The notes below the pieces were generated by a model. The model searched no databases. It saw only the letters and a program-made list of their open reading frames with translations, and was not told where the DNA came from. Of a DNA stretch of 64,000 nucleotides, positions 36,902 to 46,987 are shown in pieces. Made by a program: the position numbers and the translations under genes. Each line of letters begins with the position of its first letter. Position 1 is the first letter of the stretch. The stretch is from contig JABJPX010000069.1 in assembly GCA_018663625.1 (NCBI GenBank), positions 1 through 64,000 of the forward strand. The letters run 5' to 3'. The DNA comes from Polaribacter sp. (GTDB lineage: Bacteria > Bacteroidota > Bacteroidia > Flavobacteriales > Flavobacteriaceae).

Positions 36902-39883
36902 CTATTTGTTCTTTTCTTCTTCTTTAGTCGTGTCGTACATAATTGGTGTTGCCACAAATAATGATGAATAGGTACCTACTGCTACACCTACTATTAATGC
37001 AAACATAAATCCTTTAATTGAATCTCCTCCAAATAAGAAGATTACGATCATTACTAATAATGTTGTTAAAGAGGTATTTATAGTTCTTCCTAAAGTAGAA
37101 CTTAAGGCTTTGTCTACAACTTGACTATATTTCCAAGTGGTATTGACTCCTGCAAATTCTCTAATTCTATCAAAGATAACCACGGTATCATTCAGCGAAT
37201 AACCGACTACGGTTAAAATGGCGGCGATAAAGGATTGTCCGATTTCCATGTCAAAAGGCATGAAGTTATAGGTAATAGAGAAAACACCTAATACAATTAA
37301 TACATCATGGAATACTGCAACTACAGCTCCAATAGAATAAGATACTTTTCTAAAACGTAATAAGATGTATAAGAAAACTACAAATAATGAACCAAATACT
37401 GCCCAAAGTGCTGATGTTTTAATATCATCGGCAATGGTTGGATCTACTTTTCTGTAGCTCATAATTCCGTTAGCATTCTTTGCTTTTTCGAAACCAGGTT
37501 TGAAATCATTGTAAGAGGTATCTCCGATGTAAGGCTTTAAACCTGTAAATAGTGCATTTTGCACTTCTTCATCTACAGTAGGTCCTTCTTCGTCAATTCT
37601 AAAAACAGTTGTTATTTTCAATTGATTGTCTAAACCGTATGTTTTTACTTCTGGAGCGGTACCAAAAGCCCCTTTTAAGGTTTCTGCAACTTCGGTAGCA
37701 TTCATAGACTTGTCAAAACGAACGGTAAAAGAACGTCCTCCTTTAAAATCTACACCTTGCTTTAATCCGATAGAGAAAATAGACACGATTCCTGCAACAA
37801 TAATTGCTCCAGAAATGATGTATGCCAATTTACGCTTTCGTAAGAACTCAATATTTAAGTTCTGGAACCATCCTTTTGAAATAGAGGTATTGAATGTTAA
37901 TTTTGAACCTTTGCGAATCGCTCCGTCAATCAAAATCCGTGTAATAAATACCGCTGTAAATAAAGAAGTCCCAATACCAATCATTAATGTCAATGCGAAA
38001 CCTTTAATAGGTCCGGTTCCAAAAACATATAAAATAATACCTGTTAATAAGGTTGTAATGTTTGCATCAATAATTGCAGACAAGGCTCCTTTTACAGAAA
38101 ATCCTTCTTCTACAGATTGTTTTAAACCTTTCTTCTTAAAGAGTCCTTCTTTAATTCTTTCAAAGATAATTACGTTGGCATCTACAGACATACCAATGGT
38201 TAAGATAATTCCTGCAATACCAGGCAATGTTAACACTGCGTTGAAGGATGCTAAAATACCAAAGATGAATAAAATGTTTACTGCTAAAGCAATATCTGCA
38301 TATAAACCTGCTTTACCGTAATAAAGGGTCATCCATAATAAAACCAATAAAATTGCCAATCCAAAAGAAAGGAAACTAGAATCGATTGCTTCTTTTCCTA
38401 AAGAGGGTCCAACAACTTCTGCTTCGATAATTCTTGCCGTTGCTGGCAACTTCCCTGCTTTTAAAACCGTTGCAATGTCTTTTGCTTCAGAAACTGTCAT
38501 TAATCCACCAGAGATCGAAGTTCTTCCACCTGTAATTGGTTGGTTTACTGAAGGGGCTGTATAGACATAATCATCTAAAACAACAGCAACAAATTTCCCT
38601 GCATTTTCAGTGGTCATTTTCTCCCAAAGTTTCGCACCATAACTGTTCATAGTCATGCTTACTTCCGGCTTATTCAATTGGCTAAATTCTTGTGATGCAT
38701 CTAAAATAACATCTCCTTCAATTGGTGCTTTGCCATTTTTGTTAGACTTAATCGCATATAAAGCGATTAACTCTGTACCGTCATTCGATTTTGTTGGCTT
38801 GTAATCCCATAAGAATTTTACATGCTTTAATGCTGTTGGAAGTAAATCTGTAACTTCTTTCAGATTTAATAATTTATTTACTTGTGCCGTGTCTAATACT
38901 TTTGCCTGAGCAACTAGAGAACTTAGTTGTTGTTGGTTTTGAGCTACGTTTGGAAACAAATAGGTGAATAAGTCTTTCTGAACCACCTTTGTTGAATCTG
39001 TGCTAGCACCTAAAATATCATCCAACTCATCGGTTGCATCTTCAACTGTTGTTTCTTCTTCAACCGAATCTACTTTTAGCAACTCAGCAACTTTTTCATT
39101 TGCACTAAAGAAATAGTTCTGCACTTCTGCATTTGAATATACTTCCCAAAACTGTAATTCAGCTTTGCTTGTAATTAATTTTGTAACTCGGTCAATATCT
39201 TTTGCTCCTGGTAATTCAATTTGAATTCTTCCAGAATTTCCAATTCTTTGAATGTTTGGTTGTGTTACACCAAACTTATCAATTCTACTTCTTAAAACAT
39301 CAAAAGCCGTGTTAATTGAACTATTAATTTCTGCTTGAAGTACTTCTTTGACAACTTGGTTGGCTTCGTCAAATTTAATTTTATCACGTAATGATTTTGT
39401 TCCAAAAATAGTAGGATCGCTTAATTTTGTGGTTCCTGCGGTGCTTTCAAATTCTTGAAAAAATAAATCTAAGTAAGTATCATTACTACTTTTCAACCTT
39501 TGGTCAGCAGCATTTAATGCATTGTTGAAGATTTCGTTTTTAGAATCATTAGACAATCCCTTTAAAACTTCTTTTACAGAAACCTGTAAAATTGCGTTTA
39601 CACCCCCTTTTAGATCGAGACCAAGGTTCATTTCTTTCTCCTTAATATCGTCGTAAGTGTATTTAGTAACTTCTAGATTTACAACTTCTTGATTAGAGAC
39701 ACTGTCTAAGTACTTTCTTTCGAAAGCAGCTTTTTCTCTCGCATCGTTGGTAGGTACCATTTTGGTTGCATAGTTCGCAGCATCTTTTTCTACTTTACTC
39801 GCGAAGTATGTAAATGATAATTGGTATAAACTTACTAATCCAAATAGGATAGCAAATAATTTAATAAGTCCTTTGTTTTGCAT
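36902..39883 (-). CDS. secDF: Protein translocase subunit SecDF (fused)
   Basis: 993 residues combining SecD and SecF. One N-terminal helix (about 7-25) is followed by a large periplasmic P1 domain (MNLGLDLKGGVNAILQV near its start), then a cluster of membrane helices (residues about 505-660, with GIAGIILTIGMSVDANVIIFERIKEG). The SecF half follows, with GVDFKGGRSFTVRFD and a second cluster of helices ending GYSLNDTVVIFDRIRE and TINTSLTTLLVMIVIF. It uses proton flow to pull proteins across the inner membrane. Fusion into one protein is usual in this phylum. A strong promoter with a perfect -7 lies upstream. Confidence 0.97.
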   Translation of the reverse strand: MQNKGLIKLFAILFGLVSLYQLSFTYFASKVEKDAANYATKMVPTNDAREKAAFERKYLDSVSNQEVVNLEVTKYTYDDIKEKEMNLGLDLKGGVNAILQVSVKEVLKGLSNDSKNEIFNNALNAADQRLKSSNDTYLDLFFQEFESTAGTTKLSDPTIFGTKSLRDKIKFDEANQVVKEVLQAEINSSINTAFDVLRSRIDKFGVTQPNIQRIGNSGRIQIELPGAKDIDRVTKLITSKAELQFWEVYSNAEVQNYFFSANEKVAELLKVDSVEEETTVEDATDELDDILGASTDSTKVVQKDLFTYLFPNVAQNQQQLSSLVAQAKVLDTAQVNKLLNLKEVTDLLPTALKHVKFLWDYKPTKSNDGTELIALYAIKSNKNGKAPIEGDVILDASQEFSQLNKPEVSMTMNSYGAKLWEKMTTENAGKFVAVVLDDYVYTAPSVNQPITGGRTSISGGLMTVSEAKDIATVLKAGKLPATARIIEAEVVGPSLGKEAIDSSFLSFGLAILLVLLWMTLYYGKAGLYADIALAVNILFIFGILASFNAVLTLPGIAGIILTIGMSVDANVIIFERIKEGLFKKKGLKQSVEEGFSVKGALSAIIDANITTLLTGIILYVFGTGPIKGFALTLMIGIGTSLFTAVFITRILIDGAIRKGSKLTFNTSISKGWFQNLNIEFLRKRKLAYIISGAIIVAGIVSIFSIGLKQGVDFKGGRSFTVRFDKSMNATEVAETLKGAFGTAPEVKTYGLDNQLKITTVFRIDEEGPTVDEEVQNALFTGLKPYIGDTSYNDFKPGFEKAKNANGIMSYRKVDPTIADDIKTSALWAVFGSLFVVFLYILLRFRKVSYSIGAVVAVFHDVLIVLGVFSITYNFMPFDMEIGQSFIAAILTVVGYSLNDTVVIFDRIREFAGVNTTWKYSQVVDKALSSTLGRTINTSLTTLLVMIVIFLFGGDSIKGFMFALIVGVAVGTYSSLFVATPIMYDTTKEEEKNK

Positions 39884-39925
39884 CTTTTAGTTATATTTAT
39901 GTCGACTTCTTTAGTTTAAAACGAG

Positions 39926-39956
39926 CAAATATACTATTTCAAAGCAGTTCAACCAA
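39926..39956 (-). promoter_or_regulatory. Promoter of secDF
   Basis: On the minus strand TTG (39954-39956), exactly 20 bases, then TATATTTG (39926-39933), a full match to the Bacteroidota consensus. Confidence 0.7.
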
Positions 39957-40102
39957 TTATTTTCTTACATTTATAAGTAGTTGTTTTTTGTTTTAAAAAT
40001 AAGTGGTATTAAAAACCGTTTTTAAACAAGGAAATATCTTTATTTATAAGGGTTTAATAACAAAAAAAGAAAAAGAAAATAATCCATAAAATCAGCATTA
40101 AA

Positions 40103-41779
40103 ATGACCCATTTATCAGACATTAAAATTGCACAAGCAAAACAATTAATACACATAAAAAACATTGCAAAAAAACTGCAAGTCGTTGAGGATGATTTAGA
40201 AATGTATGGAAAATACAAAGCCAAACTTCCTTTACATTTAATTAATGAGGAGCAAGTTGCTAAAAATCATCTCGTCTTAGTAACCGCAATAACACCTACT
40301 CCGGCGGGAGAGGGAAAAACTACGGTTTCTATTGGCTTAACGGAAGGGCTAAACAAAATAGGCAAACAAGCTACCGTAGTCTTGCGCGAACCCTCTTTGG
40401 GCCCTGTGTTTGGAATAAAAGGCGGTGCCGCTGGAGGAGGATATTCTCAAGTAGTTCCTATGGAAGACATCAATTTGCACTTTACAGGTGATTTTAATTC
40501 GGTTGAAAAAGCAAATAATTTACTCGCAGCTTTAATTGACAACAACCTACAAAGCAAAATAAATAATCTAAATATAGACCCAAGAACCATTCTTTGGAAA
40601 CGCGTAATAGACATGAATGACCGTGCGTTGAGAGCAACCACCATTGGATTAGGAGGAACTGCAAACGGAGTTCCACGTGAAGATGGATTCAATATTACGG
40701 CTGCATCAGAGGTTATGGCAATCCTCTGTATGGCGACCAATTTTAAAAACTTAAAAGAGCGATTGGGGGCGATTCTTGTTGGACTTACTTATGACAACAC
40801 CCCAATTTTTGCAAGGGATCTAAAAGCAGAAAACGCCATGGCTATTTTACTAAAAGATGCCATTAAGCCGAACTTGGTACAAACATTAGAAGAAAATCCA
40901 GCAATTATTCATGGAGGACCCTTTGCAAATATTGCGCAAGGAACCAACACGATTATTGCTACAAAGATGGGCTTGTCTTTGTCAAATTATGTGGTTACTG
41001 AAGCGGGATTTGGGGCCGACTTAGGGGCTGAAAAATTTCTAAATATCAAATCAGCATTTGCAAAACTAAATCCAAAATGTGTTGTTTTAGTGGCAACTAT
41101 TAGAGCCTTACGTCATCATGGAGGGGCTAAGAAAGAAGCCTATAATACGCCCAATTTAGAGTGTGTCTCTGAAGGTTTCAGTAATTTAGAAAAACATATT
41201 GAGAACATTCGAAAGTTCAACATCGAACCAGTTGTTGCAATTAATTCTTTTGTTTCCGATACGGAGGAAGAAGTCCATTTTGTCATTCAAAAATGTGCTG
41301 CTTTAGGGGTTCAAGCAGTTTTATCTGAAGGATGGGCAAAAGGAGGAGAAGGCACCAAAGCACTTGCAGAAGCCGTTGTGGATATCGTGGAAAATAAAGC
41401 AACACAGTACAATACTTTGTATGATTGGAATGCCCCTGTAAAAGAGAAAATCGAGAAGATCGCTAAAGAAATATATGGGGCAAACAAGGTGGTATATGAA
41501 AACAAAGCCTTATTAGACCTAAAACGAATTGATCGACTCGGGTTCAGTGACTTTGCAATTTGCATGGCAAAAACACAGAAATCTTTTTCTGATAATGAAA
41601 AATTAATTGGAAGGCCAACAGGTTTTAAGGTTACAGTCAGAGAAATTGAAATAGCAGCAGGTGCGCAGTTTTTGATTCCTATTTTAGGAAAAATGATGCG
41701 AATGCCTGGCCTCCCTTCTGTTCCAGCATCTGAAAATATGAAGATTGATGACCAAGGTGTAATTTCTGGATTGTCTTAA
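40103..41779 (+). CDS. fhs: Formate-tetrahydrofolate ligase
   Basis: 558 residues. The ATP-binding loop TPTPAGEGKTT (64-74), REPSLGPVFGIKGGAAGGGYSQV, GPFANIAQGTN and VTEAGFGADLGAEKF are family signatures. It makes 10-formyltetrahydrofolate from formate and ATP for one-carbon metabolism. The gene stands alone and converges on rsmG with 19 bases between stops. Confidence 0.97.
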   Translation: MTHLSDIKIAQAKQLIHIKNIAKKLQVVEDDLEMYGKYKAKLPLHLINEEQVAKNHLVLVTAITPTPAGEGKTTVSIGLTEGLNKIGKQATVVLREPSLGPVFGIKGGAAGGGYSQVVPMEDINLHFTGDFNSVEKANNLLAALIDNNLQSKINNLNIDPRTILWKRVIDMNDRALRATTIGLGGTANGVPREDGFNITAASEVMAILCMATNFKNLKERLGAILVGLTYDNTPIFARDLKAENAMAILLKDAIKPNLVQTLEENPAIIHGGPFANIAQGTNTIIATKMGLSLSNYVVTEAGFGADLGAEKFLNIKSAFAKLNPKCVVLVATIRALRHHGGAKKEAYNTPNLECVSEGFSNLEKHIENIRKFNIEPVVAINSFVSDTEEEVHFVIQKCAALGVQAVLSEGWAKGGEGTKALAEAVVDIVENKATQYNTLYDWNAPVKEKIEKIAKEIYGANKVVYENKALLDLKRIDRLGFSDFAICMAKTQKSFSDNEKLIGRPTGFKVTVREIEIAAGAQFLIPILGKMMRMPGLPSVPASENMKIDDQGVISGLS

Positions 41780-41798
41780 GTGAAAAGGCCTGCCAGTA

Positions 41799-42425
41799 CT
41801 ATTGAAACTTCATTCCTAGGTGTACTACTTTTTTAGTTTCAAAGAAAGGTTCTTCAAAATAGGCTGGCAAATCATATAGGGTAGCAGAAGTATAGCGTTG
41901 TAACTCTTCTGTCAAGTCTCCACCTTTTAAATATAAAATTCCGTTTTTTAAATCGTGATTTTGTTTTTTAGCAATGCGACCTTTTGTCCAACGAACAAAG
42001 GTTTCCATCTGTGCCACAGCTCTACTTACGATAAAATCATAAGTATCTTTTACATCTTCAACTCTACCGTGGGTTGTGGTGACATTTTCCAACCCTAAAC
42101 CTTCAACAACATCATTGACTACTTTTAGTTTTTTCCCAATAGAATCTACCAAATGAAAGTGTGTTTCTGGAAATAAAATAGCCAATGGAATTCCTGGAAA
42201 ACCACCGCCAGTTCCAACATCCATCACTTTAGATCCTGGTTTAAAATGGATTACTTTTGCGATTGCTAAGGAATGCAAAACGTGCCGCAAGTATAACTCA
42301 TCAATATCTTTTCTAGAAACTACATTAATTTTTAGGTTCCAATCTTGGTATAATTCTTTAAGTTTCGAGAATTGCGCAATTTGAGTTGGGGTAAGTTCCG
42401 TAAAATACTTTTGTATAATTTCCAT
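41799..42425 (-). CDS. rsmG: 16S rRNA (guanine527-N7)-methyltransferase RsmG
   Basis: 208-residue SAM-dependent methyltransferase. DVGTGGGFPGIPLAI (69-83) is the SAM motif, with DSIGKKLKVVNDV and the family-specific VVSRKDIDELYLRHVLHSL at the N-terminus. Modifies G527 of 16S rRNA; loss can give low-level streptomycin resistance in other bacteria. A -7 element TATTTTTG (42445-42452, minus strand) lies just upstream. Confidence 0.94.
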   Translation of the reverse strand: MEIIQKYFTELTPTQIAQFSKLKELYQDWNLKINVVSRKDIDELYLRHVLHSLAIAKVIHFKPGSKVMDVGTGGGFPGIPLAILFPETHFHLVDSIGKKLKVVNDVVEGLGLENVTTTHGRVEDVKDTYDFIVSRAVAQMETFVRWTKGRIAKKQNHDLKNGILYLKGGDLTEELQRYTSATLYDLPAYFEEPFFETKKVVHLGMKFQ

Positions 42426-42517
42426 CGTTGATCTGTTTCAGCGGCAAAAATAGCTTTTTGTAACAAACAATTCTTCACAAAACTGAACGTTTCTTCTAAA
42501 AGCAACTTCAAAAAGAT

Positions 42518-42525
42518 TATTTTTG
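42518..42525 (+). promoter_or_regulatory. Candidate -7 promoter element of the desaturase gene
   Basis: TATTTTTG, an exact TAnnTTTG match, about 24 bases before the ATG at 42549. No -33 element is visible. The divergent rsmG promoter element at 42445-42452 has the same -7 sequence. Confidence 0.4.
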
Positions 42526-42548
42526 GAGGACAACTACAAAAAACAGTA

Positions 42549-43640
42549 ATGAAAACAATCAGTTTTTCTCGAATAGATAAAGCAAAATTCTTCAGAATAT
42601 TGAACAAAAGAGTCAATGGTTATTTTAAGGAGCATAATGTAAAAAGAACTGGAAATTGGAAACTGTATACCAAGGCTGTTTTGATGTTCTCCATATTTTT
42701 AGTTCCGTTTATCTTAATTTTAACCGTTTCAATGCCGCAATGGCTAATGCCTATATTAATGGTAATTACTGGAATTGGAATGGCGGGCGTTGGTATGAAT
42801 GTTATGCATGACAGTAACCATGAATCTTTTTCGAGTAAAAAGTGGGTCAATAAATTAATGGGAAGTAGCATCTACATTCTTGCTGGAAATGTATATAACT
42901 GGAAAGTACAACACAATGTTCTGCACCATACTTTCACAAACGTAAAGGATCATGATGAGGATATTGATGCGGGTAGAATCATTCGTTTTTCATTGCATTC
43001 TAAGTGGTTAAAAATTCATAAAATTCAAAAATACTATTCTATTTTCTTATATGGATTACTAACTATCAACTGGGCAATTACAACAGATGTAAAACAAATG
43101 CACCGGTATTTGAAGCGCAAACTATCTTATGGTAAATTTCCAAACCCAAAGGTAGAATGGACAAAATTAATCATCTCTAAAGTGGTGTATTACGCACTAT
43201 GGATTGTTTTACCTATGGTGGTTTTAGACGTTGCATGGTGGAAAATACTGATTGGCTTTTTTGTGATGCATTATACGGCTGGAATGATTTTAAGTCTTGT
43301 TTTTCAATTGGCACACATAGTTCCAAATACAGAAATGCCTGTACCAGATAAAGATGGAAATTTAGAACACACTTGGGCAGTCCATCAATTGTATACCACT
43401 TCTAACTTTGCGCCTACTAACTGGTTGGTAAACTTCTATACAGGAGGTTTAAACTATCAAGTTGAACATCATATTTTTCCACATATTTCTCATGTTCATT
43501 ATCAAAAATTGGCTAAAATTGTAAAACAAACCGCCAAAGAATTTAATTTACCTTACAACGAATACAAAACAATGACAAAAGCTGTTGTAGCGCATTTTAG
43601 TCACTTAGGTGTTTTAGGACAAAAACCAGAATTAGCATAA
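42549..43640 (+). CDS. Acyl-CoA/lipid desaturase family protein
   Basis: 363-residue membrane di-iron desaturase. The histidine boxes HDSNH (87-91), HNVLHH (122-127) and QVEHH (near 308) fit the front-end/acyl-lipid desaturase type. Hydrophobic pairs at about 40-80 and 165-235 place the active site at the cytoplasmic face. Likely introduces a double bond into membrane fatty acids, useful for cold adaptation. No cytochrome b5 domain, so electron transfer needs a separate ferredoxin or cytochrome. The aminotransferase gene follows after 24 bases. Confidence 0.9.
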   Translation: MKTISFSRIDKAKFFRILNKRVNGYFKEHNVKRTGNWKLYTKAVLMFSIFLVPFILILTVSMPQWLMPILMVITGIGMAGVGMNVMHDSNHESFSSKKWVNKLMGSSIYILAGNVYNWKVQHNVLHHTFTNVKDHDEDIDAGRIIRFSLHSKWLKIHKIQKYYSIFLYGLLTINWAITTDVKQMHRYLKRKLSYGKFPNPKVEWTKLIISKVVYYALWIVLPMVVLDVAWWKILIGFFVMHYTAGMILSLVFQLAHIVPNTEMPVPDKDGNLEHTWAVHQLYTTSNFAPTNWLVNFYTGGLNYQVEHHIFPHISHVHYQKLAKIVKQTAKEFNLPYNEYKTMTKAVVAHFSHLGVLGQKPELA

Positions 43641-43664
43641 ACACAACTACAATTATCTTTAAAA

Positions 43665-44852
43665 ATGACACATCCATTATCCGACAGAATTAGCAGTTTA
43701 CCTGTTTCACAGACTTTAGCAATGGCTGCTAAAGCAAGAGAGTTAAAAGGACAAGGAATCGACATTATTAGTTTGAGTTTGGGAGAACCAGACTTTAACA
43801 CACCCGATTTTATTAAAGATGCTGCTATTGAAGCCATCAAACAAGATTACAATTCATATACACCTGTAGATGGTTATGTGGAATTGAAAGAAGCGATTTG
43901 CACAAAGTTTAAACGCGACAATGATTTGGTATACCAACCGAATCAAATTGTAGTTTCTACAGGAGCAAAACAATCGATTGCCAATGTTGCACAAGTATTA
44001 TTGAATCCTGGTGATGAAGTGTTACTTCCTGCACCGTATTGGGTGAGTTATTCTGCAATTGCAATTTTATGTGAAGCAAAATTTGTAGAAATCCCATCTT
44101 CTATAGACGATGATTTTAAAATAACACCTGCTCAATTAGAAGCTGCAATTACGCCAAAGACGAAGATGGTCTTTTTCAATTCGCCTAACAACCCGAGTGG
44201 AAGTATTTATAGCGAAAAAGAATACCGTGCATTGGCGGCTGTATTAGAAAAGCATCCACAGATTTATATTTTATCTGACGAAATATACGAGCACATCAAC
44301 TATGGGGTAAAGCCATTTAGCTTTGCAGCGATTGAAAACATGTTCGACAGAACAATTACCGTTAATGGATTGGCAAAAGCATTTGCAATGACGGGCTGGA
44401 GGATTGGCTATTTAGGCGCTCCTGAATGGATTGCAAAAGCGTGTACAAAAATGCAAGGACAAATTACTTCGGGAACCAATTGTATTGCTCAGAGAGCTGC
44501 AATTACTGCCGTTTTAGCCCCTGTTGAAAAAGTACAATATATGGTAGATGAATTCGAAACACGTAGAGATCTTGTATTGGAGCTATTGGGTGAAATTGAA
44601 GGATTTAAACTAAACATTCCTGAAGGCGCTTTTTATGTGTTCCCAGATATTTCTGCTTTTTTCGGAAAAACAGTTAACGGCATAAAAATTGAAAACGCAA
44701 ATGACTTTTCATTGTTTTTGTTAGAAAAAGCAAATGTTGCTACGGTAACTGGAGATGCTTTTGGTGCTCCAAACTGTATTCGAATGTCTTATGCAGCATC
44801 TGTTGTCCAATTAAAAGAAGCGATTCAAAGAATTAAAGATGCCGTAAGTTAA
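43665..44852 (+). CDS. Pyridoxal phosphate-dependent aminotransferase (class I/II)
   Basis: 395 residues. Fold type I marks are ISLSLGEPDFNTPDF, STGAKQSIANVAQVLLNPGDEVLLPAPYW, FNSPNNPSG, LSDEIYEHINY, and the PLP lysine in NGLAKAFAMTGWRIGYLG. The motif NGLAKAF (rather than NGFSKAF) and overall length match the aspartate/prephenate aminotransferase group. An aspartate transaminase role is likely, but substrate is not certain. It is followed by its own terminator, convergent to ftsZ. Confidence 0.88.
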   Translation: MTHPLSDRISSLPVSQTLAMAAKARELKGQGIDIISLSLGEPDFNTPDFIKDAAIEAIKQDYNSYTPVDGYVELKEAICTKFKRDNDLVYQPNQIVVSTGAKQSIANVAQVLLNPGDEVLLPAPYWVSYSAIAILCEAKFVEIPSSIDDDFKITPAQLEAAITPKTKMVFFNSPNNPSGSIYSEKEYRALAAVLEKHPQIYILSDEIYEHINYGVKPFSFAAIENMFDRTITVNGLAKAFAMTGWRIGYLGAPEWIAKACTKMQGQITSGTNCIAQRAAITAVLAPVEKVQYMVDEFETRRDLVLELLGEIEGFKLNIPEGAFYVFPDISAFFGKTVNGIKIENANDFSLFLLEKANVATVTGDAFGAPNCIRMSYAASVVQLKEAIQRIKDAVS

Positions 44853-44873
44853 ATTACCTTACTTTCCATATAC

Positions 44874-44901
44874 AAAAACCTTCAGGAAACTGAAGGTTTT
44901 T
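44874..44901 (+). terminator. Terminator of the aminotransferase gene
   Basis: Stem AAAAACCTTCAG / CTGAAGGTTTTT with a GAAA tetraloop, on the plus strand. Confidence 0.85.
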
Positions 44902-44950
44902 CTTTTTTAAGAGACTCACTGTTGGAAGGGTTACAGCTATATTAAAACAC

Positions 44951-44979
44951 AAAAAAGCCACCTCTAAAGGTGGCTTTTT
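44951..44979 (-). terminator. Terminator of the dcw cluster (after ftsZ)
   Basis: The stem AAAAAGCCACCT / AGGTGGCTTTTT gives a T run on the minus strand, 26 bases beyond the ftsZ stop. The A/T arms could also act in the other direction. Confidence 0.8.
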
Positions 44980-45005
44980 AAATATATTATAAATTTCTTC
45001 CAGAA

Positions 45006-46925
45006 TTAATCTACATTATCGTGTAGGAAAGAATTATTAGATTTTAACTGAATCGTATCGTCTTCACTACTTAAAGGTGTTTTCGAGTTACTAATTGATC
45101 GATCTACAAGGTCGATATCTAAACCCAATCTTTTAAATGCTGGCTCACGTTCTAAATCGTCAATGTTTTTATTCATTTGATCTGAAAACTTATAATTAAA
45201 CCCTTTCATGGTTTTTCTTCGCTCTTCAGCTCTTTTCTGCAACTCAGAAATAGTCAAACTTAGAGGAGAAACCTCTTCGCTTTCGGTAACTATATTATTA
45301 ATTTCTACCTGAGGCTTTGCTGATTTTAATTCAAACTGCATGCTTTCTTCTTCAACAGTGTTTTCAGTTATTGAAGAACTTTTCCCGATGGTTGGTTGCA
45401 CATCAAAATCTTCTAAAACGTATCTTGTTTCGGGGGCTTTCTTCTCAAAGATAATTTCTTCTGCACCAAAAACTTCAATCTCGTTTACATTGACAACTTC
45501 TTTTGTTTCTTCAACGTCATTCAGATCGAAACGAATTTCTTTGGATGGTGTAACTTCTGTATATGAATTTAGCGGCAAATCAAATAACAAATCGCCTTGA
45601 AGTGCTGTTGGTTCTGGAGCTTCTGTGACAGTTTCATTTTCTGCGGCAGACATATCTGTAATAATAAAATCATCTTCAGAAATGGTTTCTATCGCAATTT
45701 CATCAAATACAACTTGTGTGTTTTTAATGCTTTCTGTCGTTGGGACTAAGTTCATTTTTGGCGCTGATTCCTCAACCTCATCTTCTAATATGTGTACAAT
45801 TTTCGGAGAAGGTTTACTAGACAATGGTGTATCAAAAGCAGATGATTTTTGAATTGGTGTATCCGAGAAATTATAGGTTGCTTTTTGTTCGTCTTCTAAA
45901 GTATGTACAATTTTTCGTACTTCTGTGTTGGTAATTGTACTTTGTTGATCTGCAGCAAAACCAGTTGCAACAATGGTCACAGCAATGGCATCTCCAAGAG
46001 AATCATCTTCACCAATTCCCATAATGATATTGGCATCGTATCCTGCTTCTGTTTGAATATAATCGTTTACTTCTCCAATTTCATCAAGTGTAACTTCATT
46101 GCTTCCGGAAACAATTAACAACAAAACGTTTTTAGCACCAGTAATTTTATTGTCATTTAACAATGGAGAATCTAGAGCTTTTATAATCGCATTTTTTGCT
46201 CTGTTTGTTCCTTCTTCTTTTGCAGACCCCATAATAGCGGTACCGCTATTAGAAAGCACTGTTTTGGCATCGTGTAAATCTATATTTTGTTTGTAATGAT
46301 GTGTAATTACTTCTGCAATACCACGTGCTGCTGTAGATAACACCTCGTCAGCTTTGGAAAATCCGGCTTTAAAACCAAGGTTCCCATACACCTCTCTTAG
46401 CTTATTATTGTTGATTACAATTAAAGAATCTACGTTATTTCGCAAAGTATCGATCCCAATTTGAGCTTGTTTAGATCGCATTCTTCCTTCAAACTGAAAG
46501 GGCATTGTAACGATTCCTACCGTTAAAATATCCATATCTTTGGCTATTTTAGCAATAATTGGTGCAGCACCTGTTCCAGTTCCTCCACCCATACCAGCAG
46601 TTATAAACACCATTTTAGTCTGTGTGTTTAACATTTGCTGAATTTCTTCGATACTTTCTTGTGCTGCTTTTGCACCTACATCTGGATTTGCTCCAGCACC
46701 TAAACCAGAAGTCAAATTGGCGCCTAGTTGAATTTTATTCGGAATTGGGCTGTTTTCCAACGCTTGCGAATCTGTATTACAAATTACAAAATCGACTCCT
46801 TTAATGTGCTGCGTAAACATATGATTTACAGCATTGCTTCCACCACCACCTACACCAATTACTTTAATCGTATTCGATTTAGTTTTTGGCATGTCAAATA
46901 ATATGTTATCAAATTCTGTGCTCAT
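45006..46925 (-). CDS. ftsZ: Cell division protein FtsZ with long C-terminal region
   Basis: 639 residues. Tubulin-like GTPase: [13 protein letters not shown] (25-37), [11 protein letters not shown] (74-84) and the signature GGGTGTG (113-119). The catalytic T7 loop is expected near EGTNRAKNA onward. After about residue 320 comes a long acidic linker. The conserved C-terminal peptide normally at the extreme end appears instead as [10 protein letters not shown] at about 592-601, with 38 more residues after it, ending LHDNVD. It polymerises at midcell. Last gene of the dcw cluster, 62 bases after ftsA. Confidence 0.96.
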   Translation of the reverse strand: MSTEFDNILFDMPKTKSNTIKVIGVGGGGSNAVNHMFTQHIKGVDFVICNTDSQALENSPIPNKIQLGANLTSGLGAGANPDVGAKAAQESIEEIQQMLNTQTKMVFITAGMGGGTGTGAAPIIAKIAKDMDILTVGIVTMPFQFEGRMRSKQAQIGIDTLRNNVDSLIVINNNKLREVYGNLGFKAGFSKADEVLSTAARGIAEVITHHYKQNIDLHDAKTVLSNSGTAIMGSAKEEGTNRAKNAIIKALDSPLLNDNKITGAKNVLLLIVSGSNEVTLDEIGEVNDYIQTEAGYDANIIMGIGEDDSLGDAIAVTIVATGFAADQQSTITNTEVRKIVHTLEDEQKATYNFSDTPIQKSSAFDTPLSSKPSPKIVHILEDEVEESAPKMNLVPTTESIKNTQVVFDEIAIETISEDDFIITDMSAAENETVTEAPEPTALQGDLLFDLPLNSYTEVTPSKEIRFDLNDVEETKEVVNVNEIEVFGAEEIIFEKKAPETRYVLEDFDVQPTIGKSSSITENTVEEESMQFELKSAKPQVEINNIVTESEEVSPLSLTISELQKRAEERRKTMKGFNYKFSDQMNKNIDDLEREPAFKRLGLDIDLVDRSISNSKTPLSSEDDTIQLKSNNSFLHDNVD

Positions 46926-46987
46926 AATAACGTATCTATTTTAAATTGTTTAATCATTCTTAATTTCTTCTTGTTTGGCTACCCTTT

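Noticed and set aside
37626..38321. 231-codon open frame on the plus strand opposite secDF
   Set aside because: It lies fully inside the intact, strongly conserved secDF gene, and its sequence has no domain features. It is a shadow frame typical of AT-rich antisense.
44874..44979. Two neighbouring hairpins considered as a repeat or CRISPR-like element
   Set aside because: They differ in sequence and are placed after convergent genes. They are two separate terminators.
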